Source of the DNA: Burkholderiales bacterium
Lineage (GTDB): Bacteria > Pseudomonadota > Gammaproteobacteria > Burkholderiales > Burkholderiaceae_F
Assembly (NCBI GenBank): GCA_021298875.1
Contig: JAJTHJ010000130.1
Coordinates: forward strand, 1 to 8,133
Direction: 5' to 3'
Length of the DNA stretch: 8,133 bases
Below, one piece after another: positions 1-7,677 of the stretch; position 1 is the stretch's first letter; each line of letters opens with the position of its first letter. The notes beneath the pieces were generated by a model. It did no database searches and had not been told where the DNA came from. It worked only from the letters and a program-made list of their open reading frames with translations. The position numbers and the translations under genes are program-made.

Positions 1-1
1 C

Positions 2-1228
2 CTCGACTTCGCCGCCGATGCCCGCGTCGCCGGGCTGGCCGCGGCGGCCGATGGCGCCGCCTGGGTCGGCCTGACGCGGCGGATCGAAGACAGCGCCCGC
101 GGACTGCGACTGGCGCTCGCCGACGCCGGCGTGGCGCCCGGCACGCGCGTGGCACTCGATCGCGTGCCACAGCCGGCGCGGGTGGCGGTGGCACTGGAGC
201 AGAGCGAGTTGGCCGTTCGCGCGGTGGCGGCGGCGCTGGCGGCCAACGCCAACCGCAGCCCTGAACTGGACGCACTGCGCGGGCGGGCCGGCAGCTTGGA
301 GGCTGCACTGACCGAATGGCGAGCGCAGGTGGCACCGCAGGCGCAGCGCGCCGACGCGGACGAAACGGGCGGCGACGCCGTGGTGCGCTGGATCGCCCTG
401 AGTGCGCAGGGGGTGCAATTCGCCACCACGCCACTGGCGCCGGGCGAACATTTCGCGCGCATCCGCGCGCAGCAGCCGCAGGCGTGGATCCTGACCTCGG
501 CGACGCTGACGGTGGCGGGGCGCTTCGAGCCGTTTCTGGCCGAGTTCGGGCTACCCGAGGCAACCACCGCCCGCTGGGAGAGTCCGTTCGACTTCGACCG
601 CCAGGCCTTGCTGTACCTGCCGCAAGCGCTGCCTTCGCCGTCGGACGCCGACTTTGCCGAGCAGGTGGCTGACGCCGTCTGGCCGGTGATCCAAGCCGCC
701 GGGGGGCGAACGTTCGTCCTGTGCTCCACCCTGCGCGCGGTGGATCGCGTGGCCGCCCGCTTGCAGCAGTGGTTGCAAGGGGCCGGCGCGCCGTGGCCGC
801 TGCTGGTGCAGGGCAGCAGCACCCGCCAGGCGCTGTTGCGCGCCTTTCGCGAACACGGCAATGCAGTGCTCGTGGGTAGCGTGAGCTTCTGGGAAGGCAT
901 CGACGTGCAGGGGCAAGCGCTGTCGGTGGTGGCCATCGACAAGCTGCCGTTCGCGCCGCCGGACGATCCCGTCGTACAGGCGCGCATCCGCCGCCTGCAG
1001 GCGCTGGGGCGCAACGCGTTTGCCGAGTACCAATTGCCGCAGGCCGTGACACTCGTCAAACAGGGTGCGGGCCGGCTGATCCGCGCCGAGACCGATCGCG
1101 GCGTACTGATGCTGCTCGACGGACGGGTGCTCAGCCGGGCCTACGGCAAGACGGTGCTCGCCAGCCTGCCGCCGCTGCCGCGCACGCGCGACCTGGACGA
1201 GGTGCGTCGGTTCTTCGCCGCGGCGTAG
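2..1228 (+). CDS. ATP-dependent DNA helicase, DinG/YoaA (XPD-like) family, C-terminal part
   Basis: The reading frame is open from the window edge and ends at TAG 1226-1228, so about 408 C-terminal residues are seen and the true start lies upstream. Known family role: 5'-3' superfamily 2 DNA helicases of the Rad3/XPD type that unwind damaged or structured DNA, often with an Fe-S cluster. Visible motifs of the second helicase lobe are WILTSATL (485-508), a motif V region GSVSFWEGID (875-904) and motif VI QGAGRLIR (1061-1084), whose Arg residues contact ATP. These are followed by the conserved tail with a YGK..LASLPP stretch. The Walker A, DEAH and Fe-S cysteine regions would be upstream and cannot be checked. 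A GTG at 131 is in frame but lies inside the conserved protein and is not the start. It converges on the CDF transporter with 37 bases between them. Whether it is the DinG or YoaA branch cannot be decided from the C-terminus. Confidence 0.92.
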   Translation, partial: LDFAADARVAGLAAAADGAAWVGLTRRIEDSARGLRLALADAGVAPGTRVALDRVPQPARVAVALEQSELAVRAVAAALAANANRSPELDALRGRAGSLEAALTEWRAQVAPQAQRADADETGGDAVVRWIALSAQGVQFATTPLAPGEHFARIRAQQPQAWILTSATLTVAGRFEPFLAEFGLPEATTARWESPFDFDRQALLYLPQALPSPSDADFAEQVADAVWPVIQAAGGRTFVLCSTLRAVDRVAARLQQWLQGAGAPWPLLVQGSSTRQALLRAFREHGNAVLVGSVSFWEGIDVQGQALSVVAIDKLPFAPPDDPVVQARIRRLQALGRNAFAEYQLPQAVTLVKQGAGRLIRAETDRGVLMLLDGRVLSRAYGKTVLASLPPLPRTRDLDEVRRFFAAA

Positions 1229-1265
1229 CGCAGGCCGCCTTAGTGCGATCGTCGTTGCGCAGCGG

Positions 1266-2180
1266 TCAGGCTTCGACCGGCCGAGCCAGGTCCGGCTCGA
1301 AGAACACCCAGCGCGCCTGCGGGTAGGCGGTCTGAATCGCCGTCTCGACGCGGTTGATCGCGGCGACAAGTTCTGCGGCGGAGGCCACTTGCGCCATCTC
1401 CGCCTGCACGGCGATCACCAGCTTCTCGCCCCATTGCAGGGTAATCAGGTTCTGCACCCGGCCCACCTCCGGTTGCACGGCGATAAAGGCCGCGATCTCC
1501 TCGCGCAGGCGTGGCTCGGCGGACTCGCCGACGATCATGCCTTTCACTTCCAACAGGATCGCTGCCGCCACCACGATCAACAGCACGCCCACGGCGATGG
1601 AGCCCAGCGCGTCGTAGAGCGGGTTACCGGTCGCCATCGTCGCCAGCACCGCGACAAACGCCAACACCAGGCCGCCCAGCGCGGCGATGTCTTCGCCGGC
1701 GACCACCATCAGCTCGGACTGGCGCGTCTCGCGAAACCAGCGCCAGAAGCTGCGGCCGTGCTGCTCCTTGCGGATTTCGCGGAGCGCGCCCCAGAGCGAC
1801 ACCGCCTCGAGCGCAATCGCCACGCCTAGAACCGTAAGCGCGACCCATGGCGCGCGTAACGGTTCGGCGGCGTGCAGCCGGTGCCAGCCCTCGTAGACCG
1901 AGAACAGGCCGCCCACCGTAAACAGCAGCAGCGCCACCATCAGCGCGTAGAAGTAGACGACCCGGTAATGGCCGAGCGGATGCTCGGCGCTTTCCGGCTG
2001 CCGCGCACGGCGCAGGCCCAGAAGCAGCAGCAACTGGTTGCCGCAGTCGGGGAGCGAGTGGATTGCCTCGGCCAGCAGTGCGCCGGAGCCGGTCTACGCA
2101 GCGGCCGCAAACTTCGTAACCGCTATCCCGCTGTTGGCGCCGAGCGCGAAGAAAATGGCGCGAACGCCGCCGCTGGCCAT
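1266..2180 (-). pseudogene. CDF-family cation efflux transporter, interrupted by an in-frame amber codon
   Basis: The full frame runs from ATG 2180-2178 to TGA 1268-1266 (304 codons) in one uninterrupted register except for TAG at 2096-2094, codon 29. The N-terminus up to VTKFAAAA and the continuation TGSGALLAEAIHSL are both typical of cation diffusion facilitator proteins, and the stop sits where the family usually has Trp. Past the stop come the membrane site H41/D45 (HSLPD), HPLGH, a fifth helix starting GEDIAALGG, YDALGSIAVG, and the cytoplasmic C-terminal domain ending near WVFFEPDL. This is the ZnT9-like branch, proton-coupled zinc or other divalent metal exporters. Pro44 in HSLPD is also unusual; Ala or Val is common there. 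An internal TTG at 2033-2031 could restart translation but would lose the first helix and most of the second, including the metal ligands, so a working product is unlikely. A sequencing error is the main alternative. Confidence 0.8.
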
Positions 2181-2617
2181 CAGTTGGCGATGCCGAGCAG
2201 TTCGACCTCGAACAGCAACGTCGCGTTCGGCGCAATGACGTTGCCGGCGCCGCGCGCGCCGTAGGCGATGTTGGGCGGGCAGGTGAGCTTGACCGTGCCG
2301 CCGGGCTTGATCTTCTGCACGCCTTCGGTCCAGCAGGGGATCACGCGGTTCAAGGGGAACTCGGTCGGCATGCCGCGCTTGTAACTGCTGTCGAACTCCT
2401 TGCCGTCGGGGAAGGTGCCCTTGTAGTGCACGCGCACGGTGTCGGTGGCGGTCGGATTGCGGCCTGTGCCTTCCTTGACGACCTTGTAAACGAGGCCGCT
2501 GTCGGTCTTGACGGCGCCGGGCTCCTTGGCAGCCTTGTCGAGCACCTCGTTTTGGGCGAGTGCGGCGGTGGTGGCAAAGGCGAGCGCGAGCGCGGCGGCG
2601 GTGTGTGTGAGCTTCAT
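2180..2617 (-). CDS. Exported FKBP-type peptidyl-prolyl cis-trans isomerase
   Basis: A 145-residue protein that should catalyse cis-trans isomerisation of Xaa-Pro bonds in exported proteins. Residues 1-21 look like a Sec signal peptide: Lys at position 2, a run of Ala/Leu, and a likely cleavage after ALA before QNEV. There is no lipobox Cys. The rest is a single FKBP domain with the whole ligand pocket recognisable by family comparison: Tyr65, Phe75-Asp76, Phe87, Val92-Ile93, Trp96, Tyr119 and Phe136. It lacks the long dimerisation domain of FkpA or Mip, so it is a minimal periplasmic FKBP. The start ATG at 2617-2615 is preceded by GAGGT as a plausible ribosome site. Its stop shares one base with the start of the CDF gene (TGATG), pointing to a two-gene operon with coupled translation. 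It diverges from rarA across only 43 bases, so their promoters must overlap; I see no clear promoter boxes there. Confidence 0.95.
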   Translation of the reverse strand: MKLTHTAAALALAFATTAALAQNEVLDKAAKEPGAVKTDSGLVYKVVKEGTGRNPTATDTVRVHYKGTFPDGKEFDSSYKRGMPTEFPLNRVIPCWTEGVQKIKPGGTVKLTCPPNIAYGARGAGNVIAPNATLLFEVELLGIAN

Positions 2618-2660
2618 CGGTGACCTCGAATGTCGGGGCCGCGATGTTAGCCTTCTGCCG

Positions 2661-3974
2661 ATGAACGATCTCTTCGCGCCGCCGCCGGCCAGTGCTCCGC
2701 TGGCGGAGCGGTTGCGCCCGCGCGCGCTTGACGACGTGATCAGCCAGTCTCACCTGCTCGGCGCCGGCAAGCCGCTGCGGGTGGCCTTCGAGTCGCGCCG
2801 GCCGCACTCGATGATTTTCTGGGGGCCGCCCGGCGTCGGCAAGACCACGCTCGCCCGGCTGATGGCGGATGCCTTCGGGCTGGAGTTCATCGCCATTTCC
2901 GCGGTGCTGGGCGGCGTCAAGGACATCCGCGAGGCGGTCGAGCGCGCGCAGGCCACACGCGCGGCGAGCGGCAAGCCGACGCTGGTGTTCGTCGATGAGG
3001 TGCACCGCTTCAACAAGGCGCAGCAGGATGCGTTTTTGCCGCATGTGGAGTCGGGGCTGTTCGTTTTCGTCGGTGCCACGACCGAGAACCCGTCGTTCGA
3101 GGTGGTCGGTGCGCTGCTGTCGCGCGCCGCGGTGTACGTGCTGGAGCCTTTGGCCGCCGACGACTTGGGAGCGCTGATCGAGCGCGCCTGCGCACGCGAG
3201 CTGGACGGCCTCGTCGTCGAAGACGCCGCCCGCCAGATGCTGATCGACGCCGCCGACGGCGACGCGCGCCGGCTGCTCAACGCGCTGGAGGTCGCCGCGC
3301 ACGGCGCGCACGAGCGGGGTCTGGCCAGCGTCGGCGCCGAATACCTGCGCGAAACGCTGCCCGCCACGCTGCGCCGCTTCGACAAGGGCGGCGAGAACTT
3401 CTACGACCAGATCTCGGCGTTACACAAGTCCGTGCGGGGCTCCGACCCCGACGCGGCGCTGTACTGGATGGTGCGGATGCTCGACGGCGGCGTGGACCCG
3501 CATTACATCGCGCGGCGCGCGATCCGCATGGCGACGGAGGACATTGGTCTCGCCGACCCGCGCGCGTTGCGGCTGGCACTCGACGCGGCGGAAACCTACG
3601 ACCGGCTCGGCTCCCCCGAGGGCGAACTGGCGATTGCAGAGGCGATCGTCTACCTGGCGATCGCCGCCAAGTCCAACGCGGTGTATCGCGGCTACGGGGC
3701 GGTGCGCGCCTTCGTCAAGCAGGACGGCAGCCGTCCGGTGCCACTGCATCTGCGCAACGCGCCGACGCGGCTGATGAAGGAACTTGGCTACGGCGCCGGC
3801 TACCGCTACGCGCACGACGAAGACGGCGCGTTCGCCGCCGGCGAGACGTATCTCCCCGACGACATGGCCCCGCAACGCTGGTACGAACCAACCGACCGCG
3901 GCCTGGAGTCGAAAATCGCCGAGAAGCTCGCGCAACTGCGCGCACTGAACCGGCCGCAGCCTGAGGGCAAGTGA
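2661..3974 (+). CDS. rarA: Replication-associated recombination protein A, AAA+ ATPase
   Basis: A 437-residue member of the RarA/MgsA/WRNIP1 family, clamp-loader-like AAA+ ATPases that act at stalled replication forks and single-strand gaps. Seen in order: an N-terminal MNDLF segment that fits the family SSB/DNA-interacting start, PLAERLRP, Walker A GPPGVGKTT (residues 55-63), Walker B LVFVDEVHRF (about 108-117), sensor 1 GATTENPSF (about 138-146), an arginine finger in LLSRA (Arg155), sensor 2 GDARRLLNALE, and the long C-terminal tetramerisation region ending near PQRWYEPTDRG. Length is close to the E. coli protein. The frame stays open upstream to 2508, but the family start MNDLF at 2661 is the natural one; no clear Shine-Dalgarno precedes it. 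RarA followed by serS on the same strand is a conserved proteobacterial order; a lolA gene, often found before rarA, is not present here. Confidence 0.96.
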   Translation: MNDLFAPPPASAPLAERLRPRALDDVISQSHLLGAGKPLRVAFESRRPHSMIFWGPPGVGKTTLARLMADAFGLEFIAISAVLGGVKDIREAVERAQATRAASGKPTLVFVDEVHRFNKAQQDAFLPHVESGLFVFVGATTENPSFEVVGALLSRAAVYVLEPLAADDLGALIERACARELDGLVVEDAARQMLIDAADGDARRLLNALEVAAHGAHERGLASVGAEYLRETLPATLRRFDKGGENFYDQISALHKSVRGSDPDAALYWMVRMLDGGVDPHYIARRAIRMATEDIGLADPRALRLALDAAETYDRLGSPEGELAIAEAIVYLAIAAKSNAVYRGYGAVRAFVKQDGSRPVPLHLRNAPTRLMKELGYGAGYRYAHDEDGAFAAGETYLPDDMAPQRWYEPTDRGLESKIAEKLAQLRALNRPQPEGK

Positions 3975-4023
3975 CGTGTCTCGCCGTGCAGGGCTGCCGC
4001 GCAACGCGCACCGCTGCGCCGGC

Positions 4024-4053
4024 TTGCCGCCTTGCGTAGCGCGCTGCGACAAT
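4024..4053 (+). promoter_or_regulatory. Possible serS promoter
   Basis: TTGCCG at 4024-4029 and GACAAT at 4048-4053 are spaced by 18 bases, a fair fit to a housekeeping sigma promoter in a very G+C-rich stretch. It would give a leader of roughly 145 bases before serS. The match is only moderate and chance is possible. Apart from this and the hairpin at 4124-4141, the 230-base gap between rarA and serS shows no gene. Confidence 0.3.
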
Positions 4054-4123
4054 GCGCCCATGACGCCTTTTTGCCGCTTGCGGCCCCGCGCGGCCCGAAG
4101 TTCGCCCGCCTCCTGTTGAGCTT

Positions 4124-4141
4124 GGCGCGCCGCTGCGCGCC
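4124..4141 (+). other. Hairpin in the serS leader
   Basis: GGCGCGC (4124-4130) and GCGCGCC (4135-4141) form a perfect 7-base-pair stem with a CGCT loop. It could be extended by TT/AA pairs with two bulged bases. No T-run follows, so it is not a standard terminator on either strand. It lies about 60 bases before the serS start and might shape the leader mRNA, but such stems also arise by chance at this base composition. Confidence 0.35.
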
Positions 4142-4204
4142 GCAAACGCCCATTGCCTCTCATATACCGCGGTGCGCCGCCGGCGCGCCGTTCAAGGACT
4201 CACC

Positions 4205-5494
4205 ATGCTCGACATCAATCAACTACGCAAGCAACTCGGCGACGCGGCCGCGCGGCTGCGCACCCGGCCTTACGAGTTTCCCGTCGATGCGTTTAACGCG
4301 CTGGAAGCCGAGCGCAAGACCGTTCAGGTAAGCACCGAGGAGTTGCAAGCCCGTCGCAATGCGCTGTCCAACGAGATCGGCATCGCGCGCGGCAAGGGCG
4401 AAGACGCCGCCGCGTTGCTGGCCGAGGCCGCGGCGCTCCCCGACACCTTGAAGGCGCTGCAAGCGCAACTGGACGACATCCAGGCGCGGCTGACCACGCT
4501 GCTGCTGGACGTGCCCAATCTGCCGCACGAGTCGGTGCCGCTCGGTCGCTCGTCCGACGACAACGTCGAAGTGCGCCGCTGGGGCGCGCCGCGCGCGTTC
4601 GACTTCCCGGTGCGCGACCACGTGGACGTGGGCGCACCGCTGGGGCTGGATTTCGACACCGCGGTCAAGCTTTCCGGCTCGCGCTTTACGCTGATGCGCG
4701 GGCCGGTGGCGCGGTTGCACCGCGCACTCGCCCAGTTGATGCTCGACATGCAGACGCAGGAGCACGGCTATACGGAGTGCTACACGCCGTACATCGTCAA
4801 CGCCGACTCGCTGCGCGGCACGGGCCAGCTGCCGAAGTTCGAGGAAGACCTGTTTGCCGCCAAGAAGGGCGGGCAGGAGGGCGCGGGCGAGGTGCTTTAT
4901 CTGATCCCGACCTCGGAAGTCTCGCTCACCAACGTCGTGCGCGGGCAGATGCTCAAGGAAGCCGATCTGCCGGTAAAACTCACCGCGCACACGCCGTGCT
5001 TCCGCTCGGAGGCGGGCAGCTACGGCAAGGACACGCGCGGCATGATCCGCCAGCACCAGTTCGACAAAGTGGAGATGGTGCGCATCACCCGCCCGGAGGA
5101 GTCCTACGTCGCGCTGGAAGAGATGGTCGCCAACGCCGAGGCGGTCTTACAGCGGCTGGAACTGCCGTACCGCGTGATGCTGCTGTGTACCGGTGACATG
5201 GGTTTTGGCAGCGCCAAGACCTACGACCTCGAAGTCTGGCTGCCGGGGCAGGGCGCGTATCGGGAGATCTCGTCGGTGTCCAACTGCGAGGCGTTCCAGG
5301 CGCGGCGGATGCAGACCCGCTACAAGAACGCGCAAGGCAAGAACGAGTTCGTGCACACGCTCAACGGCTCCGGCCTCGCCGTGGGCCGCACGCTGGTCGC
5401 GGTGCTGGAGAACTACCAGCAGGGCGACGGCAGCGTCCTCGTGCCGGCCGCGTTGCGGCCCTACATGGGCGGGGTCGAGCGCCTGTCTTGTTAA
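4205..5494 (+). CDS. serS: Seryl-tRNA synthetase
   Basis: A 429-residue class II aminoacyl-tRNA synthetase that activates serine with ATP and charges tRNA-Ser (and tRNA-Sec where present) in the cytoplasm. The start MLDINQLRKQ at 4205 is the family start, with AAGGA at 4194-4198 six bases upstream; an in-frame ATG at 4172 is rejected. Residues about 30-105 form the antiparallel coiled-coil arm that grips the long variable arm of tRNA-Ser (many charged residues, Ala and Leu heptads). The catalytic core shows TSE (236-238) for serine binding, motif 2 FRSEAGSYGKDTRG (266-279) and motif 3 with NGSGLAVGRT (387-396) followed by LENYQ. It ends with the usual LRPYMGG tail. No sign of damage. It sits 230 bases after rarA and 15 bases before a tRNA-Ser gene, so the enzyme and one of its substrates may share a transcript. 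Confidence 0.98.
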   Translation: MLDINQLRKQLGDAAARLRTRPYEFPVDAFNALEAERKTVQVSTEELQARRNALSNEIGIARGKGEDAAALLAEAAALPDTLKALQAQLDDIQARLTTLLLDVPNLPHESVPLGRSSDDNVEVRRWGAPRAFDFPVRDHVDVGAPLGLDFDTAVKLSGSRFTLMRGPVARLHRALAQLMLDMQTQEHGYTECYTPYIVNADSLRGTGQLPKFEEDLFAAKKGGQEGAGEVLYLIPTSEVSLTNVVRGQMLKEADLPVKLTAHTPCFRSEAGSYGKDTRGMIRQHQFDKVEMVRITRPEESYVALEEMVANAEAVLQRLELPYRVMLLCTGDMGFGSAKTYDLEVWLPGQGAYREISSVSNCEAFQARRMQTRYKNAQGKNEFVHTLNGSGLAVGRTLVAVLENYQQGDGSVLVPAALRPYMGGVERLSC

Positions 5495-5497
5495 ACT
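5492..5497 (+). promoter_or_regulatory. Possible -10 box for tRNA-Ser, overlapping the serS stop
   Basis: TAAACT at 5492-5497 resembles a -10 element and ends 12 bases before the mature tRNA 5' end. Its first three bases are the serS stop codon TAA. No good -35 box is seen at the expected distance, so the tRNA may instead be made by read-through from serS, with which it is separated by only 15 bases and no terminator. Confidence 0.3.
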
Positions 5498-5509
5498 CGC
5501 TCCCCTGTT

Positions 5510-5702
<193 letters not shown>

Positions 5703-7319
5703 ATGTCAGAGCACCTGGTTCAGCGGGCCGGCGTCTTCTACTTCAGACGCCGCATTCCATCCGATCTGCGAGCGCTGTACGCGCCTTCGCGCGAGATACG
5801 GCGGTCTCTTGGCCGTCTCGAATTCAAGGCCGCCGCCGTGCTCGCGCGGGCCGCGTCAGTCGAATGGGACGAACGCTTCGCCCGCGCACGGGCCACGGGC
5901 AAGCCGTGCCGCGCTTCGGAATCCGAAGGCGTCTTTCTGACTGCCGAGGAGATCGAGCGGTACGCTGCCGCGTGGACACGCTGGCGGCTGTGTGAGGATG
6001 ACGCGGTACGCCGGGCCGGCTACACGAGCGACTTGCTCGCTGAAGCGGCAGCCGCGACCCTTGCCGACCTTGACCACGCCAAGCGTGCCCTTGCGCTCGG
6101 CGACGTGACCGGAATCGAAGCTCAGCTTGAAGACTTCTCGCACGCCGTAGGCGTTCCGCTTCCTGAAGGAACCAATCGACGCGATCTGGCCTTCGCCTGC
6201 CTTCGGGCGGAAGTGAAGGCTTTGACGCTGACGCTGGCGCGAGACGCCGGCGAGCCTGTAGAGACTCCCCCGGAACCCGCCCCGCTGCCGGTAGCCGCCG
6301 GGCACACCTTGCGAGACGTGTTCAAGCGGTGGACTGTCGCCTGCAAGCGGCCCGTGAAGACCGTCGAAGATGCCGAGCGAGCCTTGCGCCAGTTCGAGCG
6401 CTTCCTCGGTCACACTGCGCCCCTTGCGAACCTGCGTCGCGATCAGGGGGCAGACTTCCGGGCGCACCTGCTGGCGCTGGTCGAGGCCAGCGGTGGCAAG
6501 GCAAGGACGGCGAAGAAGGCCCTCGATTGGATCAAGACGCTCCTGAACTACGCTGAACGCGACCTGCAATGGGTCGCCCGCAATCCGTGGGCCGGCCTCT
6601 CGATTGACAAGCCAAAGGGAACCGTGCGACTCCCGTGGGAACCCGCCGATCTTCGCATCCTGTTCGGTAGCGACCTGTTCACGGCGTATGCGATCCCCTT
6701 GGGGGCGAAAGCCTGCCTCGACGCTGCGTATTGGGCGCCGCTCATAGCCGCGTACACCGGCGCCAGAATCTCCGAGATTGCCCAGCTTGGCGCGGACGAC
6801 TTGATCGAGCGTGCAGGGGTCGTTTGCTTCGCGTTCCGCGAGAGCAGCGACCAGCGCTTGAAGACAGCCGCAGCGGTGCGAGACGTGCCAATTCATTCGG
6901 AGCTAGTGCGCCTGGGACTGCTGGAGTATGTCCGGGCCATACGCGAGCACGGGGCGGCCCGGCTGTTCCCGGCTGTTCCCGTCTCCGCGGGGCGTTCCGG
7001 GGCCGGCGCGTCTATCTCTGACTGGTTCGGGGATTACAAGACGGCCCGTGGCTTCAGCGGCCCGGCCAAGGTCTTCCATTCCTTCCGCCACAGCGTGCGC
7101 TCCATGCTCACAGACGCAGGCATCGCCGAGCCGGTCATCGACCGCCTGCTGGGCCACGAGTCCACCGGCAGCGAGGGTGCCCGCACCTACACGCGCATCT
7201 CCATCCCGGCCCTTCATCGCGCCGTCGAGGCCATCGTGTACCAGGGCCTCGAACTACCGCGGGTGTTCACGCAGCCGGCGTGGTCGCCAGGCATGAAGGT
7301 CGGGCACCGAGTGACCTGA
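5703..7319 (+). CDS. Tyrosine site-specific recombinase (tRNA-island integrase)
   Basis: A 538-residue integrase that should insert and excise the element by recombination at tRNA-Ser. Residues 1-60, with MSEHLVQR, a YFRRRIPSDLR stretch and RRSLG, resemble the DUF6538-type N-terminal head. The middle region to about 200 is helical and unassigned. About 201-300 is the SAM-like core-binding domain. The catalytic domain carries the full set: Arg355 (TGARISEIAQL), Lys387 (LKTAAAVRDVPIH), His459 and Arg462 (HSFRH), His485 (LLGHES) and nucleophile Tyr496 (ARTYTRIS). It therefore looks active. ATG 5703 is chosen because family homology begins there; the frame happens to stay open upstream through the tRNA into serS, but that part reads a tRNA and is not protein. 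Only a weak GAGA precedes the start. Base composition is less extreme than in the backbone genes, in line with transfer. Confidence 0.93.
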   Translation: MSEHLVQRAGVFYFRRRIPSDLRALYAPSREIRRSLGRLEFKAAAVLARAASVEWDERFARARATGKPCRASESEGVFLTAEEIERYAAAWTRWRLCEDDAVRRAGYTSDLLAEAAAATLADLDHAKRALALGDVTGIEAQLEDFSHAVGVPLPEGTNRRDLAFACLRAEVKALTLTLARDAGEPVETPPEPAPLPVAAGHTLRDVFKRWTVACKRPVKTVEDAERALRQFERFLGHTAPLANLRRDQGADFRAHLLALVEASGGKARTAKKALDWIKTLLNYAERDLQWVARNPWAGLSIDKPKGTVRLPWEPADLRILFGSDLFTAYAIPLGAKACLDAAYWAPLIAAYTGARISEIAQLGADDLIERAGVVCFAFRESSDQRLKTAAAVRDVPIHSELVRLGLLEYVRAIREHGAARLFPAVPVSAGRSGAGASISDWFGDYKTARGFSGPAKVFHSFRHSVRSMLTDAGIAEPVIDRLLGHESTGSEGARTYTRISIPALHRAVEAIVYQGLELPRVFTQPAWSPGMKVGHRVT

Positions 7320-7321
7320 GT

Positions 7322-7346
7322 CGCCTTTCGCCGGGCCGCGAAGGCG
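7322..7346 (+). terminator. Possible terminator hairpin after the integrase
   Basis: CGCCTTTCGC (7322-7331) pairs with GCGAAGGCG (7338-7346) around the loop CGGGCC, with one bulged T, starting three bases after the integrase stop. It lacks an immediate T-run; the next A/T-rich bases come about 15 bases later. It could slow or end transcription, or be a recombinase-related structure. Confidence 0.35.
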
Positions 7347-7610
7347 GTCGAGGGCGGCCTTAAAATTCCCAAAAAATTCGCGCTGGCCTTTTCCCGCGCG
7401 ACGAAGCCAGTTTCCCCCCGTACCCCCTGGGCGACCCGGCGGGCAGGGTATGACCTCGGCCACTCGATAGCCGCAAGGCGAGGGCCAACAGGGCAGCGCA
7501 TCCGCCGGCGAGAGCCGACAGGGCCACAGCCAGCGCCAGGCCGGGGTACACCCCGCGGAGACAGTGCCGCCTGACGCCCGCGAATGCCCAGACAGGCCCG
7601 AAGAGGCCGG
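7347..7610. other. Non-coding interval between the two recombinase genes
   Basis: No convincing gene is seen here on either strand. It holds an A/T-rich patch with TTAAAATT and AAAAAATT (about 7360-7378), which stands out against G+C-rich surroundings, and the pair of direct repeats given separately. Its place directly upstream of a resolvase-type gene is where a res recombination site is usually found, but I cannot identify the paired subsites of a known res family. Confidence 0.4.
7478..7524 (+). repeat. Pair of 17-base direct repeats, 30 bases apart
   Basis: GCGAGGGCCAACAGGGC (7478-7494) and GCGAGAGCCGACAGGGC (7508-7524) match at 15 of 17 bases with starts exactly 30 bases apart, about three helical turns. 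A weaker related ACAGGCC follows near 7584. Candidate binding sites for a recombinase or repressor; function is not shown by the sequence. Confidence 0.45.
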
Positions 7611-7612
7611 GC

Positions 7613-7640
7613 TTGACGTGGCCGTGAAGTAGTGTAGAGT
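7613..7640 (+). promoter_or_regulatory. Promoter of the serine recombinase gene
   Basis: TTGACG (7613-7618) and TAGAGT (7635-7640) are spaced by 16 bases, the best sigma-70-like promoter in the window. The expected start is near 7647, giving a leader of about 30 bases that includes the ribosome site AGGAG at 7664-7668, nine bases before ATG 7678. Confidence 0.6.
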
Positions 7641-7663
7641 TCGCCCGGACACTTCCACTTCAC
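7624..7663 (+). promoter_or_regulatory. Operator-like repeats within the recombinase promoter
   Basis: An inverted repeat GTGAAGT (7624-7630) / ACTTCAC (7657-7663) brackets the -10 box and transcription start. The hexamer CACTTC occurs in tandem at 7650-7655 and 7656-7661, and its complement GTGAAG lies between the -35 and -10 boxes. Such placement would let a bound protein block transcription, as when resolvases repress their own gene, but the binding protein is unknown. Confidence 0.45.
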
Positions 7664-7677
7664 AGGAGCGCAGCACC

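Noticed and set aside
1229..1265. Terminator between the convergent helicase and CDF genes
   Set aside because: Only a 5-base GCGCA/TGCGC match with a long loop and no T-run is seen.
2031..2033. TTG at 2033 as the real start of a shorter intact CDF protein
   Set aside because: It lies within NQLLLLLG, after the HSLPD metal site, and would remove the first helix and most of the second; no ribosome site precedes it.
2181..3311. Long minus-strand frame opposite rarA that runs into the CDF N-terminus
   Set aside because: Only its last 28 residues (from ATG 2180) belong to a real protein; the rest is Arg/Ala-rich shadow of rarA and FKBP.
5856..6896. 346-residue minus-strand frame opposite the integrase
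   Set aside because: It has no recognisable motif, lies wholly inside a gene with complete catalytic residues, and is expected in G+C-rich DNA.
7360..7378. A/T-rich patch as a replication origin
   Set aside because: It is under 20 bases long, has no DnaA boxes or true iterons, and no replication gene is in view.
7478..7524. CRISPR-like array
   Set aside because: Only two imperfect 17-base units with a 13-base gap; no array and no cas genes.
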